Source of the DNA: Mycolicibacterium flavescens
GTDB taxonomy: Bacteria; Actinomycetota; Actinomycetes; Mycobacteriales; Mycobacteriaceae
Direction of reading: 5' to 3'
Assembly: GCF_001722335.1 (NCBI RefSeq)
Contig: NZ_MIHA01000013.1
Location: 1 to 64,000 of the forward strand
DNA length: 64,000 nt
Shown: piece after piece, positions 1 to 8,740 of the stretch
Layout of the letters: each line of letters opens with the position of its first letter
Numbering within the stretch: position 1 is the first letter of the stretch
Notes under the pieces: generated by a model
The model's database searches: none
What the model was told of the DNA's origin: nothing
Seen by the model: the letters and a program-made list of their open reading frames with translations, nothing else
Translations under genes and position numbers: made by a program

Positions 1-123
1 GCCCGGCAACCGATTCGGCATCCAACAATTCACGCTGATCATCAGAGCGACCCTGCACCGATCAATCATCCCCAAAAACCCAGAACAAACCGACCCGGCA
101 CACCGTATTAATTCAGCAGACTC
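1..123 (+). other. lower-GC edge segment abutting the broken pirin gene
   Basis: This stretch is clearly less GC-rich than the pirin and EVE genes beside it. One plus-strand frame is open from the window edge to a TAG at 125-127 (about 41 codons), and its stop overlaps the stop that ends the pirin fragment. The most economical reading is the tail of an inserted element or a rearrangement joint that cut the pirin gene. I do not recognise the peptide as a known transposase end, and the element, if there is one, lies outside the window. Confidence 0.35.
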
Positions 124-700
124 CTAGAGGTCCAACTGCGCCCCGAGCAGCGGGGTGAAGGTGTGCACGGGCGAGCGGTGGCCGTCGAGCTCGCCGAGGA
201 ACACCCTGGTGGTCACGCCGCCGGTGTGCCCAGGGGCGGGTGCGTAGTGCGCGAAGTCACGGCCGGTGTCGCGGTCGGACTCGGGCAGCGCGACCCACAG
301 CTGCGCGCCGTGCAGCACGGTCGTCAACGCCGTGGAGACCTCGGAGTGGCAGATGCCCGCGCCCGCGGTCATCAGGTTCAGCTCACCCGGTCGCACCATC
401 GCGTGCACGCCGGCGCTGTCACGGTGTTCGACCTCGCCGCTGAACAGCCAGCTCACCGTCTGCAGCCCGGTGTGAGGGTGCGGGGGCACGTCCATACCCG
501 TGCCCCCGCGCACGTGTTGCGGGCCGTAGTGATCGGCGAAGCACCACGCGCCGATCAGCGACCGTTTCCCGTTGCGGAAGCGTGCGCCGAACCCGGATGG
601 CCCGCGGACCGCCCAGCGGGACCTCGCGTGGGTGCAGGACACCCGCGAACGTCGAAGTGACGCAATCGACTTCGGCGGGGGCGGGGTCGGTGTTGCTCAT
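124..700 (-). pseudogene. pirin-family protein, frameshifted and truncated at the 3' end
   Basis: Pirins are bicupin proteins of about 290-320 residues. The original N-terminus starts at ATG 700 and reads into the typical VRRTLPQRE segment. The next conserved block, RSLIGAWCFADHYGP, lies in another frame, so one extra base is needed near the TTT run at 565-567. The N-terminal cupin follows with the metal-site type motif HPHTGLQTVSW and a second block GAGICHSEVS. Translation stops at 124, just after GAQLDL, where full-length relatives continue into the C-terminal cupin. The gene therefore carries two lesions and is almost surely non-functional. An internal start at 642 would give a 172-residue fragment only. 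It sits beside a lower-GC edge segment that probably caused the truncation. Confidence 0.85.
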
Positions 701-740
701 CCCGCCAGCGTAGGCGCTGCCGGTCCGGCGGAGGAGCAGG

Positions 741-1193
741 TCAGCGAGACGGAGGTGCGGGCATCAGTGACGCACACGCCTGCGGCACCATCGCAGCGCG
801 GATCACCTCGAGGTCGTGGTCATCGATCCGGAAGACGCCGAAGCGGAATTTATACCCCCAGCGGGACTTGTCCTCGATGAAGTCGAGATCGTCGAGCAGC
901 GGCCGGATCGGCGTCTCGACACAGTCGAGGAAGTCTACGTTGCGACGCCACGGTAGAAAGTCCGGCGTCATCTCCGCCTGGTAGGGCTCGTCGTCGGCGA
1001 CCTGACCGATCGCGGTGAACGCCTGCAGCGGCTGCCCGTCGGGATAGGCGGTCTTCGGGGAGTAGAAGACAATCCAGTCTCCCCGGGACATCTTGCGCAG
1101 CATGTGCGGCTTGCCGTGGTTGGCCTGAGTGAAACGGCCGCGAACACCGCGCTCGACGTGGTCGCGGCTGACCGTGTTGATCCAGTTCGTCAT
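741..1193 (-). CDS. EVE domain-containing protein (UPF0310 type)
   Basis: The 150-residue product has the single-domain EVE fold signature: an N-terminal TNWINTVSRDHVERGV segment, then GDWIVFYSPKT, then TAIGQV, and a C-terminal FRFGVFRI block. EVE domains are related to PUA-like and YTH folds and are thought to bind modified bases in nucleic acids. No precise role is known for the stand-alone forms. The length is normal for the family and the frame is intact. It is read away from the IS21-type element, whose left end lies about 50 bp upstream of the start, so the insertion may have affected its promoter. Identity of the domain is fairly secure; the function is not. Confidence 0.85.
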   Translation of the reverse strand: MTNWINTVSRDHVERGVRGRFTQANHGKPHMLRKMSRGDWIVFYSPKTAYPDGQPLQAFTAIGQVADDEPYQAEMTPDFLPWRRNVDFLDCVETPIRPLLDDLDFIEDKSRWGYKFRFGVFRIDDHDLEVIRAAMVPQACASLMPAPPSR

Positions 1194-1246
1194 GACCGCA
1201 CGCTATGCCTGCGGCCCGACATTCCACAGGGCCCGACCGCCCGCCC

Positions 1247-1282
1247 TGTCAATGGCCAGTTTGATGTCCCCACTGGTGGCCA
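1247..1282 (+). repeat. left terminal inverted repeat of the IS21 element
   Basis: The 36 bp begin with TGTCAATGGCCA and end with the block GTCCCCACTGGTGGCCA. The reverse complement of 3766-3801 matches over the same 36 positions apart from a mostly unrelated 7-bp stretch and two other mismatches. A further GTCCCC repeat follows at about 1290-1297, typical of the multiple transposase sites at IS21 ends. Confidence 0.88.
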
Positions 1283-1322
1283 GGTAAAAGTCCCCGCCCC
1301 GTGCGGATAGTTCATGGGTTGG

Positions 1323-2126
1323 TTAGGTGTCCTCCTTGTGGTGTTTGGCGTCTTTCATGCGGTAGGAGTCGCCGGCGGTGATTACGACGGTCGCGTGGTG
1401 CAGGAGTCGGTCGAGGATGCTGACTGCGGTGGTCTGCTCGGGCAGGAAGCGACCCCATTGTTCGAAGGGCCAGTGCGAACCGATGGCCAGGGACCGGCGT
1501 TCGTAGGCGCCGGCAACCAGGCGGAACAGCAGTTGGGTGCCGGTGTCATCCAGGGGTGCGAAGCCCAGCTCGTCGAGGATGATGAGGTCGACGCGTAACA
1601 GCGATTCGATGCTCTTGCCGACGGTGTTGTCGGCCAGCCCTCGGTAGAGGGTTTCGATGAGATCGGCGGCGGTGAAGTAGCGGACTTTGTGCCCGGCGTG
1701 GATCGCGGCGATCCCGAGCCCGATCAGGGTGTGCGACTTGCCAGTCCCAGCGGGTCCGATGATCGCCAGGTTCTGTTGAGTGCGGATCCATTCCAGGCTC
1801 GACAGGTAGTCGAACACCTTCGGCTTTATCGAGGATGCTTTGATGTCGAAGGACTCCAAGGTCTTGGTGACCGGGAACCCAGCAGCCTTGAGGCGGTTGA
1901 CGATGTTGGAGGCATCGCGGGCCGCGAGCTCTGTCTCGACGAGGGTGCGTAGCACTTCCTCGGGGGTCCAGCGCTGGGTTTTCGCGGTGAGCAGGACTTC
2001 GGGTGCCGTGCGCCGGATCGCGGCGAGTTTGAGTCGACGCAGCCCGGCATCGAGATCGGCTGCCAGTACCGGTACTGACTGTGGTGGCACCGGTTTCGTT
2101 TTCGATTCTGTAGCCGACGTCGTCAT
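1323..2126 (-). CDS. istB: IS21-family helper ATPase IstB
   Basis: IstB is the AAA+ ATPase that helps the IstA transposase choose and engage target DNA. The 267-residue protein is full length for the family. It shows the Walker A motif GPAGTGKS near residue 125 followed by HTLIGLG, and the Walker B motif LIILDELGF with the catalytic DE pair. Its start overlaps the istA stop by four bases (ATGA), so translation was probably coupled. The frame has no lesion, unlike istA, so this protein could still be made and might act on related elements elsewhere in the genome. It ends about 75 bp inside the left end of the element. Confidence 0.94.
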   Translation of the reverse strand: MTTSATESKTKPVPPQSVPVLAADLDAGLRRLKLAAIRRTAPEVLLTAKTQRWTPEEVLRTLVETELAARDASNIVNRLKAAGFPVTKTLESFDIKASSIKPKVFDYLSSLEWIRTQQNLAIIGPAGTGKSHTLIGLGIAAIHAGHKVRYFTAADLIETLYRGLADNTVGKSIESLLRVDLIILDELGFAPLDDTGTQLLFRLVAGAYERRSLAIGSHWPFEQWGRFLPEQTTAVSILDRLLHHATVVITAGDSYRMKDAKHHKEDT

Positions 2127-3688
2127 GGAGTCACCCCGTTCTCGGCGACCGGGCCGACTTTGTAGGCGTCCAGCGACCGGGTCGGAGCGACGGGCAGATC
2201 AAGGATCAACGCCTCGCCGGCTGGACGTGGCTGCGGAGCACCGGCCCCGGCGGCCAAGATGGACCGCACATCGGCGGCGCGGAACCGTTTGAACGCCACC
2301 GCCCGATTCAACGCCGCAACCAGGGCGTCGGTGCCGTGAGCGGCACCCAAGGCCAGCAGCAGGTCCAGTTCGGCGGGCAATCGGCTGTTACCGATTGCGG
2401 CGGCCCCGATGAGGAATTTCTCGGCGCTATCGCTCAGGGCGCAGAACTGTTTCTCAGCAGTAGTTCTGGGGCGCGGTTGGCGGCTGGGTGCCTGCCGTGG
2501 GCGTTCGTAGTGCTCATCGAGGACCGAGGAGGTTCCTGGCATCGCCAGGTCGTGTTCAGCGACCACCTCACCGCAGGACTGTTCGACGATGAGCAGTTGG
2601 CCGTCGCGTTGAACCAAGATGACGGTCGACCCGATCAGGCGGGTCGGTACCGAGTAGCGGGCTGAGGCGAACCGCACACACGAGAGTCGATCCACCTTGC
2701 GGGTCACCGGCGGCGGACCGATCTGCAGACGCAGAGACGGCAACGGCCTGAGCACCTCTCGCTCTGCGAGCAGTCGCTGCTCGGGAACCGCGCAGATCTC
2801 CGAGTGCACCCGCGCGTTGACCTCGACACACCACTGACGCGCGGCGGCGTTGGCCTCGTGCACGCTCACCGACCGCCCCGCGATCTCGGCTTCGGTGAAC
2901 AACGGCACAGCAGGTCGCGTTGGGCGTAGCCGGCCAGGTTCTCCACGATGCCTTTGGATTCGGGATCGGCGGCGTGGCAGAAGTCTGGTGCGAACCCGTA
3001 GTGGGTCGCGAACCGGACGTAGTCCGGGGGTGGGGACCACCAGGTTGGCGACTACCCCGGCCTTGAGGCAGCCCATCCGGTCGGCGAGCACCTTGTGCGG
3101 CACCCCGCCGATCGCGGCCAACGCTTCAGCGATCAACGCCATTGTGGTGGTGGCCTTCTCGTCGATAGCGAATGCTGCGAAGCGCCACCGTGAATGGGCC
3201 AGCACTGCGCAGAACAGGTGCAGCCCACCCACGGTGGCCCAGTCGATGACCAGGTACTCACCCGGGGTCCACACCGCGGGGCGGCGTCCCCGGTGATGGG
3301 TACTGCGCCACCGCTTCTTCGCCTCGGCGACCAGGCGACGAAAATTGCGGTCCGAGCCCTAATATCCCGCGGTCTGGGCAATCGGCAGGAGTCGCTTCGC
3401 CGAGATCCGGGCATGCGATTTCTCCACTCGCGCCGCGACCAACTCGGCGACCGCGTCATAATTGTGTTCGCGCTCGACACGAGGTGGCGGCGGCACCCCG
3501 GCCTGGTCGGCTTCGAACTTGTCCACGATCCGTTTGACGGTCTTGTGGGTGGTGCCGCACTCGTCGGCGGCGGCTCGGTACGACCCGAGTTCGTGATAGG
3601 CAGAAATGATGTCCATGCGGTCCTTCGCAGACTTCAATGGAACTCCCCGATGGTGACGATGACTGGTTGGCACCTTCACCGTCACCAT
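2123..3688 (-). pseudogene. istA: IS21-family transposase IstA, inactivated
   Basis: IstA is a DDE transposase of about 500 residues. The N-terminal HTH part reads from ATG 3688 (LGSYRAAADECGTTHKTVKRIV) to an in-frame TAG at 3359-3361, where relatives carry a sense codon after AGY. Past that codon the same frame continues correctly into the rve core, including WTPGEYLVIDW. A one-base gain in the G run at 3026-3030 shifts the frame: the conserved block YVRFATHYGFAPDFCHAADPE and NLAGYAQRDL, containing the catalytic carboxylates region, lies in another frame. A second shift near 2910-2920 restores the original frame for the C-terminal part. Three lesions make the transposase non-functional. The start at 3274 would produce only a scrambled fragment. 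Confidence 0.92.
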
Positions 3689-3765
3689 CGGGGCCCGCAG
3701 TTCCTGATCGACACGACGAACACGGGGTGGAAACTTTTATCTGGCCACCATTGGGGACCTCCACT

Positions 3766-3801
3766 TGGCCACCAGTGGGGACTTTTTCATGGCCACGGAC
3801 A
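3766..3801 (-). repeat. right terminal inverted repeat of the IS21 element
   Basis: Read on the minus strand it starts TGTCCGTGGCCATG and continues to GTCCCCACTGGTGGCCA, matching the left end at 1247-1282. A second related copy of the GTCCCC-TGGTGGCCA block follows inside at about 3741-3760. The CGCCC target duplication begins at 3802. Confidence 0.88.
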
Positions 3802-3836
3802 CGCCCTGTGGATAACTCGGGCACTACTCTGACGCC

Positions 3837-3947
3837 ATGAGCGACGGCGCCGTCACGGCCGATTATCTGCGCAGCATCACCTTCGAGAAGCCGCCGTGGG
3901 GCAAGCGCGGCTACAACGAGAAGGCGGTGCCGGCATCAAGCGGCTGA
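3837..3947 (+). pseudogene. DivIVA-domain protein, N-terminal fragment
   Basis: A 36-codon frame from ATG 3837 contains TFEKPPWGKRGYNEKAV, the N-terminal membrane-targeting motif of short actinobacterial DivIVA-domain proteins (FxKPPxGKRGYNExxVD). After NEKAV the expected AFLDL segment is missing, and the frame ends within five codons at a TGA. The break, near 3930, is where the lower-GC phosphoesterase islet begins. The promoter side is also altered, since the IS21-type element lies 35 bp upstream of the start. The remnant is too short to form the coiled coil and is almost surely dead. Confidence 0.75.
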
Positions 3948-4030
3948 AACTCGCTGGACGGGCGCTTCTAGCCGAACAGCATCACGGCGATGCTTGCGCC
4001 TGCCTGTGCTGGCGGGACCGCCGTCTCCTG

Positions 4031-5703
4031 TCAACCATGAAGGACCCTCGCTGACTCCATCTTTTCTTCCACCTCCCTGAGGAAGGCAACGGCGTCTGCG
4101 CTGGTTCGTACACCGGCGACCCGCGAAACGACCTCGGATCGCCGCGCCGGTTCGAGAGCCATTTCCTCTATTGCTGCGACCCTTACAGCAGTCGCGATGA
4201 GGCTGTCGTCCTCAGACACCGGCTGGTTCGGCGCTATCCGAGGCATCTGTCCTGCTGGCAGATTGCTGACAACGACATCGGGAAGTCTCATCGGCGGTCG
4301 GTTCTTGGTTGCGGCAGATTCGCCAAATGTGCCAATCCACAGCCGGGCTCGCGCGCGTGTCGCAACGGCGGCAGGTCGAAGAGATCCATCAGTGTTGCGA
4401 TGACTGACGTGTGTTCCATCAGGCGATGCTCAACGGTATTTCGGGGAATCCACGGGGAGACAACGACGGCGGGAACGCGGGGTCCTAATTGGTCGAACTT
4501 GAATCCGTGAGTCCGACCGCTCGAGCCAGTGGGCGTAGCCCCCTCAGGGGCCACGTGATCATAGAATCCGCCATGTTCGTCGTAGGTGACGATCAGCATG
4601 CTGTTTTGCCAATGAGGTGACCTGCGGATGGCCTCGTAGGTCGCTTTGATCAGACGCTCACCCGCCGCAACTCCGCCCAGTGGATGCTGAGAGTTGCCTT
4701 TCGTGAAATCTCCCGTATTCAGAAGGCCACCAAAGTAATCCGGTTCGAGGTGAATGAATGCAGCATCGAAAGTCGGATCCTGGAGATCTCCAGCGAAGTC
4801 CTCAAAGTCGCGCACATCGAACGTGTTACTGATCCCATCCAGCTCTCCAACAACGGGAAAGTGATCGCCGGCGTAGATCCGCCACTTGATGTCGGCTTCA
4901 TCGAGCAACTTGAAAATCGTTCCGCCCTCGAATTCGAATCCCCCGAAGTGATTCGTACTTGCTTCTACTATCTCCCATTTCGTCGGAGAGTCGTCGAAAT
5001 TTCCGCTCGTCGCGGCACTGAGGAACATTCGGTTCGGCTCGGTCGATCCGGGCATCGAACAGAACCAACGATCGCAGACAGCGAACTCTCGAGCCAGCGT
5101 AGTCAGAATCGGCACCTGGTCAGGGCTGAAGCATCGCATGATCTCCTGACCCCGGTCATGGAAGAACCCGCCCTCAACCTTGGTGAGCTGCGAGAGAAAG
5201 CCTGTGTTGTTGACCTCGGGGTACGGACCGTCCGGCGTGAAGGCAACATACTGGCCGCACAGCTGTTCCAGTACGGCTAAGAAATCGTGACCCGGTGGGA
5301 CCGTGATGTCCGGAGCGCCTTTTTGCACGAAGAATCGTTCGCCGCCGTAGCAATTGAATTCTGTGCCTTTGAGGCCGTCGGCTGTGGTAGGCTGCCCGGT
5401 CGCCGCGTCAGTACCGCTGATATCCGCGAATCCCAATAAATGGTCGTAACATCGGTTCTCAAGCATTAGCACAAAGACATGCTTGATACGGTCTCGATGC
5501 CGATGATCGCGAATGCGCTCCCGTCTTACCACCGTGTCTTGATTCGAATGACGGCCAAAATCTGCGAGAGCAAAGAGCGGGTCTTGGAACGTACCGTCAC
5601 CGCGACTTCCAGCCACCCAGATGCCGTCGTCGCCGAATCCGACGATATCGGCGTGGCCGTTACCGGTGAGATCGACGACGAAACGGGGATGTTTGTCGAC
5701 GCG
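4031..5703 (-). pseudogene. phosphoesterase (phospholipase C/AcpA-like) with N-terminal FG-GAP repeat, truncated and frameshifted
   Basis: The main frame (stop at 4288) holds an FG-GAP/VCBS segment (DLTGNGHADIVGFGDDG) followed by a phosphoesterase domain. Visible family motifs are VFVLMLENRCYDHLLGF, GSTEPNRMF (nucleophile region) and TYDEHGGFYDHV (metal ligands). The N-terminus is lost: homology begins abruptly at RVDKHPRF at about 5703, and codons beyond that are antisense to the next gene. At the 3' end the frame stops after PRTDRR, and the usual C-terminal extension (MRLPDVV to FLREVEEKM) follows in another frame from 4291, which one lost base would explain. The stop and that ATG overlap as ATGA, so a coupled second product cannot be ruled out. 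GC content is clearly lower than in the flanks, which suggests transfer. Confidence 0.78.
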
Positions 5704-6616
5704 GAGGTTCGGGGTCTGCACGTTCGCCACCGACGAGGGGCTGCGGCCCGACGAACTCGCCGTCGCGCTGGAGGAGCGCGGCTTCGACTCGCTGTTCGTC
5801 AGCGAGCACACGCACTACCCGGTCGCGGCGCCGCCACCGCCGGACACCGACATGCCGCCGCACGACTACCTGCGGTCGCTGGACCCGTTAGTCGCGCTGG
5901 CCGCCGCGGCCGCCGCGACCGAGCGGCTTTCGCTGGGCACCGGTATCGCGCTGATCGTCCAGCGCGACCCGATCACGCTGGCCAAGGAAGCCGCCTCGCT
6001 CGACGTCCTCTCCGGCGGCCGCATGCGGCTCGGCGTCGGCGCGGGCTGGTTGCGCGAGGAGATGGCCAACCACGGCACCGACCCGAGAACCCGGATGGCG
6101 TTGATGCGGGAGCGGGTGCTGGCGCTCAAGCAGATCTGGACGCAGGAGCGCGCCGAGTTCCACGGTGATTTCGTCGACTTCGACCCGATCTACTCGTGGC
6201 CCAAACCCGCGCAGAAGCCGCACCTGCCGGTGCTGATCGGCGGTAACGGGCCGACGGTGTTCGACCGGGTGCTCGAGTACGGCGACGGCTGGGCGCCGAA
6301 CCTGCTCGGCCCGCCGGAGTCGTTGGTCGCCGATGTCGCCGAACTGCGCCGCCGCGCCGACGATGCCGGGCGCGGAAACATCCCGGTGACGCTGATCGGC
6401 GCCGACCGGCGCGGGTTCACCGACCCCACCGCCGACACCGCGAGGACCAGCGCACCGCTCACCGCCGACGAGATCGCGGTCCTCGCCGACGGCGGCGTGG
6501 ACGAATGCGTCTTCTTCCGCGCCGCCGGGGCCGACCGCGACGCCGCGCTGGCGTTCCTCGACCACCTCGCCGAGCTCACCGAGCCGTTCCGGGATCCGCT
6601 GATGCGCGAGCGGTGA
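5693..6616 (+). CDS. LLM-class F420-dependent oxidoreductase, native start lost
   Basis: This is a luciferase-like monooxygenase-fold protein that probably uses coenzyme F420. It has RFGVCTFATDEG at the N-terminus, SLFVSEHTHYPV, a barrel strand with LGTGIALIVQRDP, the GGRMRLGVGAGW segment, and PVLIGGNGPTVFDR near the C-terminal third. Relatives begin with M-R/K-FGVCTF, but here the codon in the place of ATG is CGG (5702-5704), and the sequence just upstream belongs to the reversed phosphoesterase remnant. The nearest in-frame start is TTG at 5693, giving about 307 residues. If TTG is not used the gene is silent. Downstream, pta starts 21 bp after the stop. In M. tuberculosis pta is preceded by fgd1, but this is a different subfamily member. 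Confidence 0.72.
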   Translation: MSTRRFGVCTFATDEGLRPDELAVALEERGFDSLFVSEHTHYPVAAPPPPDTDMPPHDYLRSLDPLVALAAAAAATERLSLGTGIALIVQRDPITLAKEAASLDVLSGGRMRLGVGAGWLREEMANHGTDPRTRMALMRERVLALKQIWTQERAEFHGDFVDFDPIYSWPKPAQKPHLPVLIGGNGPTVFDRVLEYGDGWAPNLLGPPESLVADVAELRRRADDAGRGNIPVTLIGADRRGFTDPTADTARTSAPLTADEIAVLADGGVDECVFFRAAGADRDAALAFLDHLAELTEPFRDPLMRER

Positions 6617-6637
6617 GACTTTGGCAGTCTGGGACGC

Positions 6638-8740
6638 GTGTCGGAGACGCCCAAGAACGGTTCGTGGTCGTCGCGTGACGGGGCGTTCGCGATCTACGTC
6701 GCATCACCCGAGGGCGACACCGGCAAATCGACGATCGCACTGGGCCTGATGCACCGGCTGACCGCCACCGTCGCCAGCGTCGGCGTCTTCCGTCCCATCA
6801 CCCGGCTCGGTGAGGACCGTGACTACATCCTCGAGTTGCTGCTCGGGCAGAGCACCGCCGGGTTGCCGTACGAGGACTGCGTGGGCGTCGGCTACGAACA
6901 GCTGCACGACGACCCCGACGGCGCGCTCGGCGAGATCGTCGACCGCTACCACCGGATGGCCGAGAAGTGCGACGCGGTGCTGATCGTCGGCAGCGACTAC
7001 ACCGACGTCGCCGCGCCGTCGGAACTGTCGACCAACGCCCGCATCGCCGCCAACCTCGGCGCACCGGTCGTGCTGGCCGTCAAGGCCAAGGACCGCAGCC
7101 CCGACCAGGTCGCCCACATCGTGGACATCTGTCTCGGCGAGATCGCCGCCCAGCACGCCCACACCGCGGCGGTGGTCGCCAACCGGTGCGACCCGGCCGC
7201 GCTGAGCGCGGTCGTCGACGCCCTGAAAGGCTTCGGCCCCACCTGCTACGCGCTGCCCGAGGAGCCGCTGCTGGTCGCGCCGTCGGTCACCGAACTGCAG
7301 CAGGCCGTCGAGGGCACGGTGATCGGTGGGGACGACATCCTGCTGACGCGCGAGGCGATGCACGTCCTGGTCGCCGGGATGACGGCCGAGCACGTGCTCG
7401 AGCGGCTCACCGAGGGAGTCGCGGTGATCACCGCCGGCGACCGCTCCGACGTGGTGCTGGCGGTGCTCAGCGCCCATGTCGCCGAGGGGTTTCCGTCGCT
7501 GTCGTGCCTGATCCTCAACGGTGGTCTTGAGCTGCACCCGGCGATCGCGACGCTGGTCGCCGGGCTGGGACTGCGGGTGCCGATCATCACGACACCGTTC
7601 GGCACGTTCGAGACCGCGAGCCGGGTGGCCGCGGCCCGCGGACGGGTGACGTCGACGTCGGTACGCAAGATCGACACCGCGCTGTCGCTGATGGACACCC
7701 ACGTCGACACCGCGGACCTGTTGTCCCGCTTGTCGATCCCGATCCCCACCGTGGTGACCCCGCAGATGTTCACCTACCAGTTGCTGGACTGGGCCCGCTC
7801 GGACCGCAAGCGCATCGTGCTTCCCGAAGGTGAGGACGACCGCATTCTGACCGCGGCGGGCCGGCTCCTGCAACGCGGTGTCGCGGACCTGACCATCCTC
7901 GGCGACGAAGCCCAGATTCGCGCCCGCGCAGCAGAACTCGGCGCCGACCTGGCCAGCGCTGTGGTGATCGACCCGAAGACCAGCGAGCTGTGCGACAAGT
8001 TCGCCGAACAGTACGCCGAGATGCGCAAGCACAAAGGCGTCACCGTCGAACAGGCCCGCGAGATCATCCACGACGTCTCGTATTTCGGCACCATGCTGGT
8101 GCACAACGGCATGGTCGACGGGATGGTCTCGGGCGCCAGGCACACCACCGCGCACACCGTGCGGCCCGCCTTCGAGATCATCCGCACGACGGCCGGCGTG
8201 TCCACGGTGTCGAGCATCTTCCTGATGTGCCTCGCCGACCGGGTGCTCGCCTACGGTGACTGCGCGATCGTGCCGGACCCGACCGCAGAACAACTCGCCG
8301 ACATCGCGGTCTCCTCGGCCCACACCGCCGCCCGCTTCGGCATCGAACCGCGGGTTGCGATGCTGTCCTACTCGACGGGCACCAGCGGCACCGGCGCGGA
8401 CGTCGACAAGGTCCGCACCGCAACGAATCTGGTGCGCCACCGCGAACCCGACCTGCTCGTCGACGGACCCATCCAGTACGACGCCGCGGTGGAACCGTCG
8501 GTGGCGAAATCGAAGATGCCCGACTCGAAGGTGGCCGGACGGGCGACGGTGCTGATCTTCCCGGACCTCAACACCGGCAACAACACCTACAAGGCCGTCC
8601 AGCGCAGTGCGGGTGCCATCGCGATCGGTCCGGTGCTGCAGGGCCTGAACAAGCCGGTCAACGACCTGTCCCGCGGCGCGCTGGTCGAAGACATCGTGAA
8701 CACGGTCGCCATCACCGCGATCCAGGCGCAGAGCCTGTGA
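6638..8740 (+). CDS. pta: phosphate acetyltransferase
   Basis: Pta interconverts acetyl-CoA plus phosphate with acetyl phosphate plus CoA and works with AckA in acetate activation or overflow. The 700-residue protein is the long form. It has an N-terminal dethiobiotin-synthetase-like P-loop domain (EGDTGKST near residue 30), a central DRTGG-type regulatory domain, and a C-terminal catalytic domain (about residues 370-700) with [27 protein letters not shown], and [16 protein letters not shown]. The start is GTG at 6638. The stop overlaps the GTG start of ackA by four bases, so the two are translationally coupled. Order and content match Rv0408-Rv0409. Confidence 0.97.
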   Translation: MSETPKNGSWSSRDGAFAIYVASPEGDTGKSTIALGLMHRLTATVASVGVFRPITRLGEDRDYILELLLGQSTAGLPYEDCVGVGYEQLHDDPDGALGEIVDRYHRMAEKCDAVLIVGSDYTDVAAPSELSTNARIAANLGAPVVLAVKAKDRSPDQVAHIVDICLGEIAAQHAHTAAVVANRCDPAALSAVVDALKGFGPTCYALPEEPLLVAPSVTELQQAVEGTVIGGDDILLTREAMHVLVAGMTAEHVLERLTEGVAVITAGDRSDVVLAVLSAHVAEGFPSLSCLILNGGLELHPAIATLVAGLGLRVPIITTPFGTFETASRVAAARGRVTSTSVRKIDTALSLMDTHVDTADLLSRLSIPIPTVVTPQMFTYQLLDWARSDRKRIVLPEGEDDRILTAAGRLLQRGVADLTILGDEAQIRARAAELGADLASAVVIDPKTSELCDKFAEQYAEMRKHKGVTVEQAREIIHDVSYFGTMLVHNGMVDGMVSGARHTTAHTVRPAFEIIRTTAGVSTVSSIFLMCLADRVLAYGDCAIVPDPTAEQLADIAVSSAHTAARFGIEPRVAMLSYSTGTSGTGADVDKVRTATNLVRHREPDLLVDGPIQYDAAVEPSVAKSKMPDSKVAGRATVLIFPDLNTGNNTYKAVQRSAGAIAIGPVLQGLNKPVNDLSRGALVEDIVNTVAITAIQAQSL

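Larger units (their letters stand above)
1247..3801 (-). mobile_element. IS21-family insertion sequence, complete ends, dead istA
   Basis: The element is 2555 bp and starts with TGTC and ends with GACA. The outer 36 bp at each end align without gaps as inverted repeats, sharing TGGCCA and then GTCCCCACTGGTGGCCA. A 5-bp duplication CGCCC flanks it at 1242-1246 and 3802-3806, which fits IS21-type transposition (4-8 bp duplications). It carries istA followed by istB on the minus strand with a four-base ATGA overlap, as is usual. IstB is intact but istA has a nonsense codon and two frameshifts, so the copy cannot move on its own. It landed between the divergent EVE gene and the start of a DivIVA-domain gene. 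Confidence 0.93.

Noticed and set aside
6704..8440. 578-codon minus-strand frame opposite pta
   Set aside because: High GC makes antisense frames long. Pta on the plus strand has full family motifs.
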